Assembly: GCA_030615145.1 (NCBI GenBank)
Contig: JAUWZT010000034.1
Span: forward strand, 1 to 19,149
DNA: 19,149 nucleotides
Direction: 5' to 3'
Source of the DNA: Promethearchaeota archaeon
Lineage (GTDB): Archaea > Asgardarchaeota > Lokiarchaeia > Sigyniarchaeales > SOKP01
The translations under genes and the position numbers were made by a program. The notes under the pieces were generated by a model. That model worked only from the letters and a program-made list of their open reading frames with translations. It searched no databases and was not told the origin of the DNA. Shown in pieces: positions 7,807 to 15,135 of this stretch (positions within the stretch are counted from its first letter, which is position 1; each line of letters starts with the position of its first letter).

Positions 7807-8154
7807 TTAAATAAAAAATTCTTTTCTCTCTTGTAAATGATACTTTGCTTCTACGAGGATAGGATTTCCTTCATTAGTTATAAAACCCATACTTTTCATA
7901 TGTTCTGCTAATTCTTTCCATTGGTAGATATAATTCTTATAGTCGCTGTCAAAGTTAAGCCCTCTCTGTTGTGCTTTATGTCTTAACCAACTTTCTAATC
8001 TAACAGGATCATTCCTCAAGCTATTTGGGATTAAAATTCCAAACCGATCCGCTTTATCCCTTAACCAAGCTAGTTTCTCGTTATCTAATGATTCCTGTAT
8101 CTTTTCTTGTTGAGTTTGCGTTCCAGTTTCGACTTGTGATTTTACCTTTATGAG
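7807..8154 (-). pseudogene. Gene remnant, unknown function (lacks a start)
   Basis: The frame is open from a TAG at about 8157 to its stop at 7807. The longest product with a recognised start begins at a TTG (8019) and has 70 residues, but the 45 codons before it are also protein-like (DNEKLAWLRDKADRFGILIPN) and contain no ATG, GTG or TTG. The protein is charged, with pairs of Trp-containing helices (ESWLRHKAQQRGLNF, YIYQWKELAEHMKSMGF). I do not recognise it. The missing start suggests a gene that lost its 5' end. Alternatively a short protein really does start at TTG 8019. Immediately upstream lies a plus-strand fragment in head-to-head orientation. Confidence 0.4.
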
Positions 8155-8239
8155 CTATAAGATTTTTGGTACTAAAGTAATCCCAGAAATAGAGTATTCC
8201 GAAGATATTACATTATATATTAAATGCATAATTAATTAA
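8150..8239 (+). pseudogene. Short plus-strand ORF, probable gene fragment
   Basis: An ATG at 8150 opens a 29-codon frame reading MSYKIFGTKVIPEIEYSEDI and ending IKCIIN before TAA. It has protein-like composition but no Shine-Dalgarno sequence and no recognisable family. It abuts the 5' end of the minus-strand remnant 7807-8154, so the two could mark a deletion or rearrangement scar. The rest of this spacer, to 8330, is AT-rich and shows no further gene. Confidence 0.2.
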
Positions 8240-8330
8240 ATCTCTCCCAGAAGATAAAAAAGATTAGATAAAATAGTCTTTACTTTTACTATAAAATAAT
8301 AATTATGAATTTTTTAAATACTCTAAAGTC

Positions 8331-8789
8331 TTAAAATTGAATTCCTGAACGAGGGCGGTATTCTTTTAGAACCATATTAGAAATAGTCTTCGTTACATAT
8401 TCTGTCTCATTCAACACCCTAATAAAATGATGGACATCTTCTGCTTCTTTAAAACGGCAAATTAAAGCTGCGGATTGCTCCCCTGTAGTATGAAAGACAG
8501 AACAAACCTCCGGTATTTTTGATATTTGTTCCAAAATTTCAGCTGTGTGTTTACCATCAATTTGTATTCTTATTAAAAATGTTAACTTATAACCAAGCTT
8601 TTCGTTGTTGAGTTTAAGAGTATAGCCCTCTATTATACCATTCTTTTCGAGTTTCGCTATTCTATTATGAATGGTGCCGATAGAGATGTTTAACTTATCT
8701 TGAATTACTCGATATGATGTTTTAGCGTTTTCTTGCAAGATTTTTAAGATTTCCTTGTCGATATCATCTAAGACTTTTTCTTTTTTCAT
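8331..8789 (-). CDS. Lrp/AsnC family transcriptional regulator
   Basis: Seen: 152 residues. The N-terminus (about 7-60) is the AsnC-type helix-turn-helix: LDDIDKEILKILQENAKTSY, then ISIGTIHNRIAKLEKNGII. The C-terminal half (about 68-147) is the RAM ligand-sensing/oligomerisation domain (FLIRIQIDG, IPEVCSVFHTTGEQSAALI). Length and layout are standard for the family. Known: these proteins form dimers to octamers, bind amino acids or other effectors, and often regulate their own gene and a neighbour. The ATG at 8789 lies about 27 bases from a TATA-like stretch (complement of 8812-8824) with no Shine-Dalgarno sequence, so the mRNA is probably leaderless. It is divergent from the thermosome gene, and two copies of a palindromic element lie between them, pointing to autoregulation and possibly control of the chaperonin. 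Confidence 0.9.
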   Translation of the reverse strand: MKKEKVLDDIDKEILKILQENAKTSYRVIQDKLNISIGTIHNRIAKLEKNGIIEGYTLKLNNEKLGYKLTFLIRIQIDGKHTAEILEQISKIPEVCSVFHTTGEQSAALICRFKEAEDVHHFIRVLNETEYVTKTISNMVLKEYRPRSGIQF

Positions 8790-8811
8790 TTTTAAACTAG
8801 ATCACAAAGAG

Positions 8812-8824
8812 TAATATATTTTTT
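8812..8824 (-). promoter_or_regulatory. TATA box of the Lrp/AsnC gene
   Basis: On the minus strand, an AAAAAATATATTA-like stretch is centred about 28 bases upstream of the ATG at 8789. With the usual archaeal TATA-to-start distance of about 25-27 bases, transcription would begin at or next to the ATG, giving a leaderless mRNA. This agrees with the absence of a Shine-Dalgarno sequence. Confidence 0.5.
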
Positions 8825-8833
8825 AAAATTGTT

Positions 8834-8861
8834 CAACAAATCAATATTTATTGTAAAATTT
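8834..8861. promoter_or_regulatory. Candidate operator, copy 1 (near the lrp promoter)
   Basis: This is the first of two 28-base direct repeats that match at 26 of 28 positions (other copy 8868-8895). Each contains the perfect palindrome CAATATTTATTG (here 8842-8853). It begins about 10 bases beyond the TATA-like stretch of the Lrp/AsnC gene, where a bound regulator could block or aid transcription-factor assembly. The overlapping TTGTTCAACAA (8829-8839) is a further small palindrome. Confidence 0.5.
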
Positions 8862-8867
8862 TTATTA

Positions 8868-8895
8868 CAACAATTCAATATTTATTGCAAAATTT
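8868..8895. promoter_or_regulatory. Candidate operator, copy 2 (between lrp and thermosome)
   Basis: This is the second copy of the 28-base repeat, with palindrome CAATATTTATTG at 8876-8887. The two palindromes are 34 bases apart centre to centre, close to three DNA turns, so both would face the same side and suit cooperative binding by an Lrp-type oligomer. The copy ends about 80 bases upstream of the thermosome TATA box, a position compatible with activation. Confidence 0.5.
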
Positions 8896-8973
8896 ATAAT
8901 TTTTGTTATTGAAGTGTTTTACTTTTAAATGATCTCCAAATCATAAAATTATTATTGAATTCTTCTTATATTT

Positions 8974-8983
8974 CTATATATTA
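8974..8983 (+). promoter_or_regulatory. TATA box of the thermosome gene
   Basis: CTATATATTA is centred about 29 bases before the ATG at 9008. The expected start of transcription falls at or just before the ATG, and no Shine-Dalgarno sequence is present, so a leaderless or nearly leaderless mRNA is likely. Confidence 0.5.
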
Positions 8984-9007
8984 AAAATATAAAAAAAACA
9001 TAAAATT

Positions 9008-10594
9008 ATGTCTGTACCAATAATAATATTAAAAGAAGGAACTGAGGAAACTAAAGAGAAAGAAGCTCGAATGCAAAACATAAATGCGATTCTAGCAATT
9101 ACCGAATCCGTAAAATCTACTCTTGGACCAAAAGGCATGAATAAAATGCTTGTAGATTCTGTAGGAGACGTAACGATAACGAATGATGGCGCCGAAATAT
9201 TAAAGAAACTTGATATTGATAATGTTGCTGCGAATATGATGGTAAATGTAGCCAAATCGATTGACGACGATATCGGTGATGGTACTACTACAGCTGTCAT
9301 CTTCTCCGCTGCTTTATTGGGAAACGCTCTAGAATTAATTGAACAAGGCATACATCCAAAACCTATTACTCATGGATTCCGCATGGCAGCAAATAAATCT
9401 TTAGAGATTCTAAATGAGATCGCTGTTAAAATATCTCAAGACGATGATAAAATTCTTATTAATATCGCTAAAACTGCTATGAATTCTAAAGATATTGTAG
9501 GGGTAAAAGATTATTTTTCAGAATTAACTTTACAAGCTATAAAACACATAAAAGGGGACGCCAAAGATACTTTTTCGAAAGTAGGGAATGTATTAATTGT
9601 TAAGGTGCCCGGAAAATCGCTCAGAGAATCAGAATTAATAAATGGAATTTACATTGAAAAAGAACGAGTCAATCCCGCTATGCCAGAAGTAGTAAAAAAT
9701 GCGAAAATAGCTGTTATTAAAAGAAAATTAGATGTTGTTAAAACAGAATTCGATTCCCAAATTAGAATATCTAACCCCGCTGACATTCAAAAGTTTCTCG
9801 ATCAAGAAGATAAAATCCTGCTAGATTACTTAAAAATCTTTAAAGATTTAGGAGTGAATATGATCGTTAATAGTCAAGACATTTCCGATAAATTCGGTGC
9901 GTATTTGGCGAGAGAAGGAATCGTTGCGATAAAAAATCTCGGCGATTCAGACACAAAAGCCGTAACAAAAGCTACTGGAGCGAATCAAGTTGCTGATCTC
10001 CACTCTTTATCCGAAGAAGATTTAGGGTTTGCAGAAAAAATAAAATTTGAAAAACTTGCAAACAACGATTATATTTTATTTAGTGGATGTAAAAACCCTA
10101 AGTCAGTATCAATATTACTAAAAGGAGGCTTAGAGAAAATCCTAGATTCCGCAGAGATTACCTTACACGATGTTCTCTCAGTACTTGCTAAAGTAATGGA
10201 CACAGAAGCCGTGGTTGCGGGTGGTGGCGCTATATATATCGAGCTTGCGAAGAGATTAAGAGAATTTGCGAATCAAATTAGCGGGAAGGAACAACTTGCT
10301 ATAAACGCTTTTGCTATAGCATTAGAAGAAATTCCAAAAACTCTAATCAAAAACGCAGGATTAGATGAAATTGAGAATATGACCGAATTACGCGCTGCTC
10401 ACAAAACAGATAACGAAAAATGGGTTGGAATTGATACTATATCCAATAAGATCGAAGATAATTTTAAAAAAGGGATAGTTGAACCCGCTGCTCTTATTAA
10501 CCATGTAATCAAAGCGGGAAGTGAATTAGCAAATTTAATTTTAAGAGTAGATAGAATTATCAGCGCTAAAGGCTCTAAACTTCCTGGGTTATAA
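9008..10594 (+). CDS. Thermosome subunit (group II chaperonin)
   Basis: Seen: 528 residues with the full chaperonin signature set. These are TLGPKGMNKMLVD (38-50), DVTITNDGAEIL (54-64, Asp60), GDGTTTAV (90-97, Asp91), a catalytic-type Asp388 in ITLHDVL, and VVAGGGA (402-408), followed by a GIVEPAAL segment and the final LILRVDRII. The apical and intermediate domains are present in normal order. The C-terminus ends AKGSKLPGL and lacks the Gly-Gly-Met-rich tail of many thermosomes. Known: subunits build an 8- or 9-fold double ring that folds proteins in a closed chamber using ATP in the cytoplasm. Only one subunit gene is present; others would lie elsewhere. The start is the first in-frame ATG, supported by a TATA box about 29 bases upstream. 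It is divergent from an Lrp/AsnC gene. Confidence 0.95.
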   Translation: MSVPIIILKEGTEETKEKEARMQNINAILAITESVKSTLGPKGMNKMLVDSVGDVTITNDGAEILKKLDIDNVAANMMVNVAKSIDDDIGDGTTTAVIFSAALLGNALELIEQGIHPKPITHGFRMAANKSLEILNEIAVKISQDDDKILINIAKTAMNSKDIVGVKDYFSELTLQAIKHIKGDAKDTFSKVGNVLIVKVPGKSLRESELINGIYIEKERVNPAMPEVVKNAKIAVIKRKLDVVKTEFDSQIRISNPADIQKFLDQEDKILLDYLKIFKDLGVNMIVNSQDISDKFGAYLAREGIVAIKNLGDSDTKAVTKATGANQVADLHSLSEEDLGFAEKIKFEKLANNDYILFSGCKNPKSVSILLKGGLEKILDSAEITLHDVLSVLAKVMDTEAVVAGGGAIYIELAKRLREFANQISGKEQLAINAFAIALEEIPKTLIKNAGLDEIENMTELRAAHKTDNEKWVGIDTISNKIEDNFKKGIVEPAALINHVIKAGSELANLILRVDRIISAKGSKLPGL

Positions 10595-10609
10595 AATGTA
10601 AATTACTAT

Positions 10610-10630
10610 ATTTTTTTCTTAATTTTTTTC
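10610..10630 (+). terminator. T-rich terminator after the thermosome gene
   Basis: Two runs of seven T (10611-10617 and 10623-10629) follow the thermosome stop codon by about 16 bases, without a hairpin. This is the usual form of archaeal intrinsic terminators. The rest of the spacer to 10756 is AT-rich and must hold the promoter of the next gene; TATA-like stretches are at about 10696-10705 and 10733-10742, and I cannot choose between them. Confidence 0.55.
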
Positions 10631-10756
10631 TTATTTTCGTTTATTTTAGAATATTATTTAAAAATTTTTCAATTTTTCACTAACTTCAAAAAGATTTTTA
10701 ATAAAAATTTCACTTTTTTATCCATAAACTTAAAATATTTATTAAATTGAATTAAG

Positions 10757-12649
10757 ATGAACATTACAAAAGATTTTGTGAATTTTTTGGACAGAGATTT
10801 AATATCTCAAGATGACATCGAAAAATTGTTTAATTTGAAGAATGAGCACATGTTAAAAATTATAAAGCAATTTGTTGACTTATGTAAACCTAGTAAGATT
10901 ACAGTAATTTCTGATTCTAAAGAAGATATCGAATATGTGAGGCAAAAAGCCATCGTCATCAGCGAAGAAACTAAACTTCAGATAAATGGACATACGATTC
11001 ATTACGATAGCTTTTACGATCAAGCAAGAGATAAAGAAAACACTAAAGTGTTAATTCCTAAAGGTGAATATAGGAGCCCTTGGATAAATACAATGGATAG
11101 GGATGAAGGAATCAAAGAAATATTGGAAATTATGGATGGGTGCATGAAAGGAAAAGAATGTCTTGTAAGATTTTTCTGCCTTGGTCCAATAAATTCTAAA
11201 TTTACAATCGGAGCTCTACAACTTACGGATTCTTTTTATGTCGCACATTCAGAAGACCTTTTGTATCGCGTCGGCTATGAAGAATTCAAAGATCTTAATG
11301 GTTCTGATGATTTCTTTTACTTCATCCATTCTGCCGGTGAACTCAATGGAGATCCTCCAGTTACTAAAAATATCAATAAACGTCGCATATTTGTAGATTT
11401 ACAAGAAGATCGGGTTTTGTCCGTAAACAATCAATACGCTGGCAATTCTCTAGGATTAAAGAAATTAGCTCTAAGATTAGCAATAAATAAGGCAAATAAT
11501 GAAGATTGGCTAACAGAACATTATTTTATATTGGGGGTTCGTCCTACAGGAAAAAATCGAACAACTTATTTTACAGGAGCTTATCCAAGCGCTTCCGGAA
11601 AAACGTCAACGGCTATGCTTCCAGGACAGCTAATTGTAGGGGATGACATTGCTTATTTACGTGCTTGGAATGATGGATTTGCTCACGTCGTTAATATAGA
11701 AAAGGGAATATTTGGAATTATAAAAGATGTTAATCCCAAAGACGATCCCGTAATTTACGAAGCGCTTATAACGCCAAGAGAATTAATTTATTCTAATGTT
11801 CTCATAAAGGACGGAAAGTCATATTGGCTCGGGATGGGTAAGGATCACCCTAAAGAAGGCTTCAATTATTCTGGTAATTGGTTTGAAGGGAAAACTGACG
11901 AAAATGGGAATAATATTCTTCACGCCCATCCAAATGCTAGGTACACAATAAATCTTACCGACCTATCTAATTGCGATCCCAAATTAGAGGATCCTAATGG
12001 CGTACCAGTCCACGGTATTTTTTATGGCGGTAGAGATTCGGATACTATGCCTCCTATCGTTGAAAGTCTAAGTTGGGAACATGGAGTCTTCTTAGGGGCT
12101 ACTATCGAATCTGAAACAACATCAGCAACTCTTGGTGCGGTAGGTGTTAGAAAAGCTAGCCCAATGGCAAATTTAGATTTTCTAGTTGTGCCATTGGGAA
12201 AATACTTAAAAAATCACCAAAAATTTGGTAAGAAATTAAAACATTGTCCTCAAGTATTCTCTACTAATTACTTTCTTAAAAGCAAAGAAGGCAAATATCT
12301 AAATGGAATATTGGATAAGAAAGTATGGGTTATTTGGGCGGAAGGCCGTACTCAAGGAGACTTCGACGCGATTGAAACACCGATTGGATATCTTCCGAAA
12401 TATGACGATCTGAAATCATTGTTTAAATTAGAATTAGATAAAGATTATTCTCAAGAAGATTACACAGAACAATTTAAGTTAAAAATCAAAAAATTGCTTG
12501 ATAAGTTGGATCGCATGGAAGAAATGTATAAGGCAGAAAAAGATGTCCCAAAATTTTTCTGGGAAGTTCATACTAAACAAAGATCAGAATTAAATAAATT
12601 ATTGAAAAAATACGGTAAAGATGATATCTTGCCCTCTGATTTGTCGTAA
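10757..12649 (+). CDS. Phosphoenolpyruvate carboxykinase (GTP)
   Basis: Seen: 630 residues, the normal size of GTP-type PEPCK. The nucleotide-binding kinase loop is at 274-285 (GAYPSASGKTST) and the metal-site motif GDDIAYLRAW is at 295-304, matching the GDDIAW of the GTP enzymes. GHTIHYDSFYDQARD near 78-92 is the N-terminal substrate region. Known: the enzyme converts oxaloacetate and GTP to PEP, CO2 and GDP, the entry of gluconeogenesis, and can run in reverse. Vertebrate GTP enzymes have a reactive Cys in this loop (ACGKTN); here it is Ser280. The ATG at 10757 is the first possible start; no Shine-Dalgarno sequence is present. It follows the thermosome gene by 162 bases but behind a T-rich terminator, so it is probably a separate unit. 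It converges on the small GTPase gene with only 56 bases between stops. Confidence 0.9.
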   Translation: MNITKDFVNFLDRDLISQDDIEKLFNLKNEHMLKIIKQFVDLCKPSKITVISDSKEDIEYVRQKAIVISEETKLQINGHTIHYDSFYDQARDKENTKVLIPKGEYRSPWINTMDRDEGIKEILEIMDGCMKGKECLVRFFCLGPINSKFTIGALQLTDSFYVAHSEDLLYRVGYEEFKDLNGSDDFFYFIHSAGELNGDPPVTKNINKRRIFVDLQEDRVLSVNNQYAGNSLGLKKLALRLAINKANNEDWLTEHYFILGVRPTGKNRTTYFTGAYPSASGKTSTAMLPGQLIVGDDIAYLRAWNDGFAHVVNIEKGIFGIIKDVNPKDDPVIYEALITPRELIYSNVLIKDGKSYWLGMGKDHPKEGFNYSGNWFEGKTDENGNNILHAHPNARYTINLTDLSNCDPKLEDPNGVPVHGIFYGGRDSDTMPPIVESLSWEHGVFLGATIESETTSATLGAVGVRKASPMANLDFLVVPLGKYLKNHQKFGKKLKHCPQVFSTNYFLKSKEGKYLNGILDKKVWVIWAEGRTQGDFDAIETPIGYLPKYDDLKSLFKLELDKDYSQEDYTEQFKLKIKKLLDKLDRMEEMYKAEKDVPKFFWEVHTKQRSELNKLLKKYGKDDILPSDLS

Positions 12650-12705
12650 AAGTAAATTAATTATCAAAAAACAGATTATATGGCTAAAAAAATAAAATTC
12701 AAACT

Positions 12706-13386
12706 TTATAACAAGAGTTTTAACCCATGTTTTACTTTGTAAGTTCTTTTGAGCCTATCAACCTCTATAAATCTCTTTATTTCAAGGTTGTTTAACAAAT
12801 CCCTCATCTCAACAGGATTTTTTTCTAACTTTTCAGCCAATCCTTCGATATCCGTTTCGTAGGATTTTAAAATTGTGAGAAGGGAAGAATAATTATCGTA
12901 TATCAGATTTACAAGATATTTTAAAGATTCTTCTAAATTTTCTCCTGTCCTTGTGCTTGTCGAAAAAATCATAGCGTCGTCGTGTAAGTAATTCTGTGAT
13001 CTAACTATCTCAGAGTGTCTCGCACCAGCAATATCTTGCTTGTTTGCTAAATAAACTATTGGCGTATCTACCCCTATTGTTTTTCTAAGGGCATTTAATA
13101 TGATTAATGCATCTTCATCTTTTTCAGGATGAGCCGCATCAAAAATGAAAATAACCCCATCAGACCCTTGAATGATTACATCTCTCATAACTTTGAATCT
13201 TAATAAACCAGGAGTTCCAAATAAAAAGACATCAAACCCATTTAATCTGACAATACCTAAGTCCATTCCAACCGTATAAAACTTATTATCTCTAGCTTTT
13301 GCTTCGACATTCAAAGCTTTTTCGTCTAAACTTTTGATAAAACTTGACTTTCCGCACTGGAGAGGGCCGGATACAACTATTTTCAT
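12706..13386 (-). CDS. Small Ras-superfamily-like GTPase with C-terminal winged-helix-like segment
   Basis: Seen: G1 is GPLQCGKS (7-14), G3 is GTPG (57-60), G4 is NKQD (115-118) and G5 is STSTRTG (142-148), within a domain of about 165 residues. It resembles the archaeal/bacterial SAR1-like GTPases of COG2229. The position after GTPG, normally Gln (Ras Gln61), is Leu61, and the next Glu is also Leu. Residues 165-226 (ILKSYETDIEGLAEKL, LLNNLEIKRFIEVDRL, then YKVKHGLKLLL) fit a winged helix, so this may be a GTPase fused to a regulatory or DNA-binding domain. I chose the ATG at 13386 because it places the G1 loop at the usual distance from the N-terminus; a TTG at 13398 would add four residues. 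Known: family members act as switches in polarity, motility or trafficking; the role here is unknown. Confidence 0.8.
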   Translation of the reverse strand: MKIVVSGPLQCGKSSFIKSLDEKALNVEAKARDNKFYTVGMDLGIVRLNGFDVFLFGTPGLLRFKVMRDVIIQGSDGVIFIFDAAHPEKDEDALIILNALRKTIGVDTPIVYLANKQDIAGARHSEIVRSQNYLHDDAMIFSTSTRTGENLEESLKYLVNLIYDNYSSLLTILKSYETDIEGLAEKLEKNPVEMRDLLNNLEIKRFIEVDRLKRTYKVKHGLKLLL

Positions 13387-13628
13387 GATTTTCAGCAAAT
13401 ATTTAGAATCCTACAGGTACCATTAAAGCTTTTGTCGGATTCTTATTGTATTAATTGTTTATTATTTGATTATTAACTTGTTTTATTTTATTATATTGAT
13501 TAATATCTATATAATATGACTTTGTACTTTTAGAAAAAATTAAATCGATCTTTTTATTTTTTTAAACCTATTTATTACTTTTTAATAAGTCAATTCAGTT
13601 AGTTGCAATATATTTGTTTTTTAACTAC

Positions 13629-13874
13629 TTAACTATTTAAAATCTTAATATTTGAAAAATTAACGAAAATGTCATCAATCTTCTTAGAGGAGAAATGTTC
13701 TATTGCCAAATTTACACTTTTTGAGCAAAAATTTATTAAAATAAGAAAGAATTGTTCAGAATTTTGATCAATAAAGCTTTTTTTTTGTAAATTCTCAACA
13801 TAAAACTTATCATTTTCGTTAAAGAGAGAAATATTTATATATACTTTTAACCTATTAAGTAAATTATAAAAATA
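13629..13874 (-). pseudogene. Possible gene remnant (open frame without a start codon)
   Basis: On the minus strand, 82 codons are open between TAA at 13875-13877 and TAA at 13629-13631. The translation is protein-like (ENDKFYVENLQKKSFID, then FLILINFCSKSVNLAIEHF), but contains no upstream ATG, GTG or TTG. It overlaps one promoter candidate of the plus-strand operon. It may be the end of a lost gene, or simply a long open frame in AT-rich DNA. Confidence 0.25.
13826..13846 (+). promoter_or_regulatory. TATA candidate 1 for the frhB-hdr operon
   Basis: GAGAAATATTTATATATACTT (about 13826-13846) has a purine-rich BRE-like stretch followed by TTTATATA. It would start transcription near 13863, giving a leader of about 140 bases. 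A second candidate, TTATAATATAAAT (13933-13945), would start it near 13964 with a leader of under 40 bases that includes the Shine-Dalgarno sequence. Confidence 0.4.
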
Positions 13875-14001
13875 TTAGTTATTCATATAAACAATTATTT
13901 TCAAAAAGGACTAAATATTCTAAAAAAACAACTTATAATATAAATTAAAAGCAAAAATATTACTAAGAATTGAATAAAAAATTCAAAAAAAGGAATGGCA
14001 A

Positions 14002-15114
14002 ATGGAAGAAATAAAATCAAAGACGAATTTATTTGAAGATATAAAAATATTTAAAGACCTAGAAAGAGATATTATTGAAACAAAAAAATGTTGTGCTTGT
14101 GGAGCGTGTGTTGCCTTTTGTAATAGTCAGGGTTTTGATGTCATTAAAATGGAGGGGTATACACCAAAATTTATATCAGAGGAAAATGAAGACAATTGTA
14201 AAGAATGCGGTATTTGTTATTATATATGTCCAAACACTACTCCATTAATGGATCAACTAAATGAGATGTATAATGCTGAAAGTGAGCTTGGACATATTAT
14301 TACAGTAATTGCAGCTAAAACTATCGATGAGAATATCAGAGAATTTGGGCAAGATGGAGGTATAGTATCAACATTTCTCACCTATTTGTTTGAAAAAGAC
14401 GAAATAGATGGCGCTATTGTTTCAGAATACGATGAAAATTTAAATCCTTTACCAAAAATCATATTTGATAAAAAAGATTTAATAAAATCATCAGGAACTC
14501 GTTATTCCATTTCCCCGAATATCTTGTCTTTAAAAGATTTAAACATTATTTCTCAAGATATATTAGAGAAAAAGAATATTGAAAATATAGATGATTTACG
14601 ATTAGCATTTGTTGGAACCCCATGTCAATGTCGAGCTGTTAGAAAGATGCAATACTTAAACATAACGCCTGCCTATAATATTAAATTTGTGATAGGTTTG
14701 TTTTGCTTTGAAAATTTTGATTACGATAAAATATACAAGATAATACAAGATGAAACAAATGTAAAACCTTCGGATATATTGAAAACGAATATAAAAAAAA
14801 ATTTCTTTATAACTTCCAAAAAAGAAGAAGTTTTTGAAATAAATATTAAAACTCTTGATCCTGCTGTTAGAAGTCATTGTCAGGAATGTGATGAATTTAC
14901 TGCTAAATTTTCAGATATTAGCGTTGGAGCTTCTGGAGCTCCAGAGGGACATTCTATAATTGTTGTTCGAACGGCGAAAGGACAGAGAATAATCAATTCT
15001 CTTACCACAGAAGGGATTATTGAAAAATACCGAATTCCAATAGAACAAATTACTGAGTGGAAAACAAAAAAAATCAATTGGTTTAATAAAATGACTTCCC
15101 GAAAAACTAAATAA
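14002..15114 (+). CDS. FrhB-family iron-sulfur flavoprotein (F420 hydrogenase/dehydrogenase beta-like subunit)
   Basis: Seen: 370 residues. Two ferredoxin-type [4Fe-4S] motifs lie at the N-terminus: C30-x2-C33-x2-C36-x3-C40 and C66-x2-C69-x2-C72-x3-C76-Pro. The FrhB core follows, with FGQDGGIVSTFLTYL (115-129), FVGTPCQC (203-210), FCFEN (234-238) and SHCQECDEFTAKFSDISVG (291-309), the Cys set that binds another Fe-S cluster beside FAD. Known: FrhB, FpoF and FdhB-like proteins pass electrons between F420 and Fe-S partners; relatives use other donors. The ATG at 14002 is preceded by AAAGGA (ending 13994) at a spacing of 7, which supports this start. It is the first gene of the operon, 21 bases before the HdrA fusion, so it is probably the subunit where F420 or ferredoxin exchanges electrons with the Hdr complex. 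Confidence 0.85.
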   Translation: MEEIKSKTNLFEDIKIFKDLERDIIETKKCCACGACVAFCNSQGFDVIKMEGYTPKFISEENEDNCKECGICYYICPNTTPLMDQLNEMYNAESELGHIITVIAAKTIDENIREFGQDGGIVSTFLTYLFEKDEIDGAIVSEYDENLNPLPKIIFDKKDLIKSSGTRYSISPNILSLKDLNIISQDILEKKNIENIDDLRLAFVGTPCQCRAVRKMQYLNITPAYNIKFVIGLFCFENFDYDKIYKIIQDETNVKPSDILKTNIKKNFFITSKKEEVFEINIKTLDPAVRSHCQECDEFTAKFSDISVGASGAPEGHSIIVVRTAKGQRIINSLTTEGIIEKYRIPIEQITEWKTKKINWFNKMTSRKTK

Positions 15115-15135
15115 TAAAATTTAAAGTGGTAAAAA

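Larger units (their letters stand above)
13399..14001. other. 603-base AT-rich spacer between the GTPase gene and the frhB-hdr operon
   Basis: No intact gene is seen. The left part (13399-13620) holds the presumed promoter of the minus-strand GTPase gene. The middle holds a minus-strand frame without a start (13629-13874) and a 12-base inverted repeat, TTAACGAAAATG at 13660-13671 and its complement at 13811-13822. The right part holds two TATA-like candidates for the operon. Confidence 0.5.

Noticed and set aside
8974..9351. Minus-strand 125-codon frame opposite the thermosome
   Set aside because: It is the reverse-strand shadow of a strongly conserved chaperonin gene; the same holds for the reverse frames within the Hdr and FrhB genes and the plus-strand frames within the nuclease and HEPN genes.
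13669..13767. Plus-strand 32-codon frame in the operon upstream spacer
   Set aside because: No ribosome site at its ATG and it lies opposite a longer, more protein-like frame.
13660..13822. 12-base inverted repeats 139 bases apart, as ends of a small transposable element
   Set aside because: No target-site duplication is seen, and in a 600-base AT-rich spacer one such pair is not far from chance expectation.
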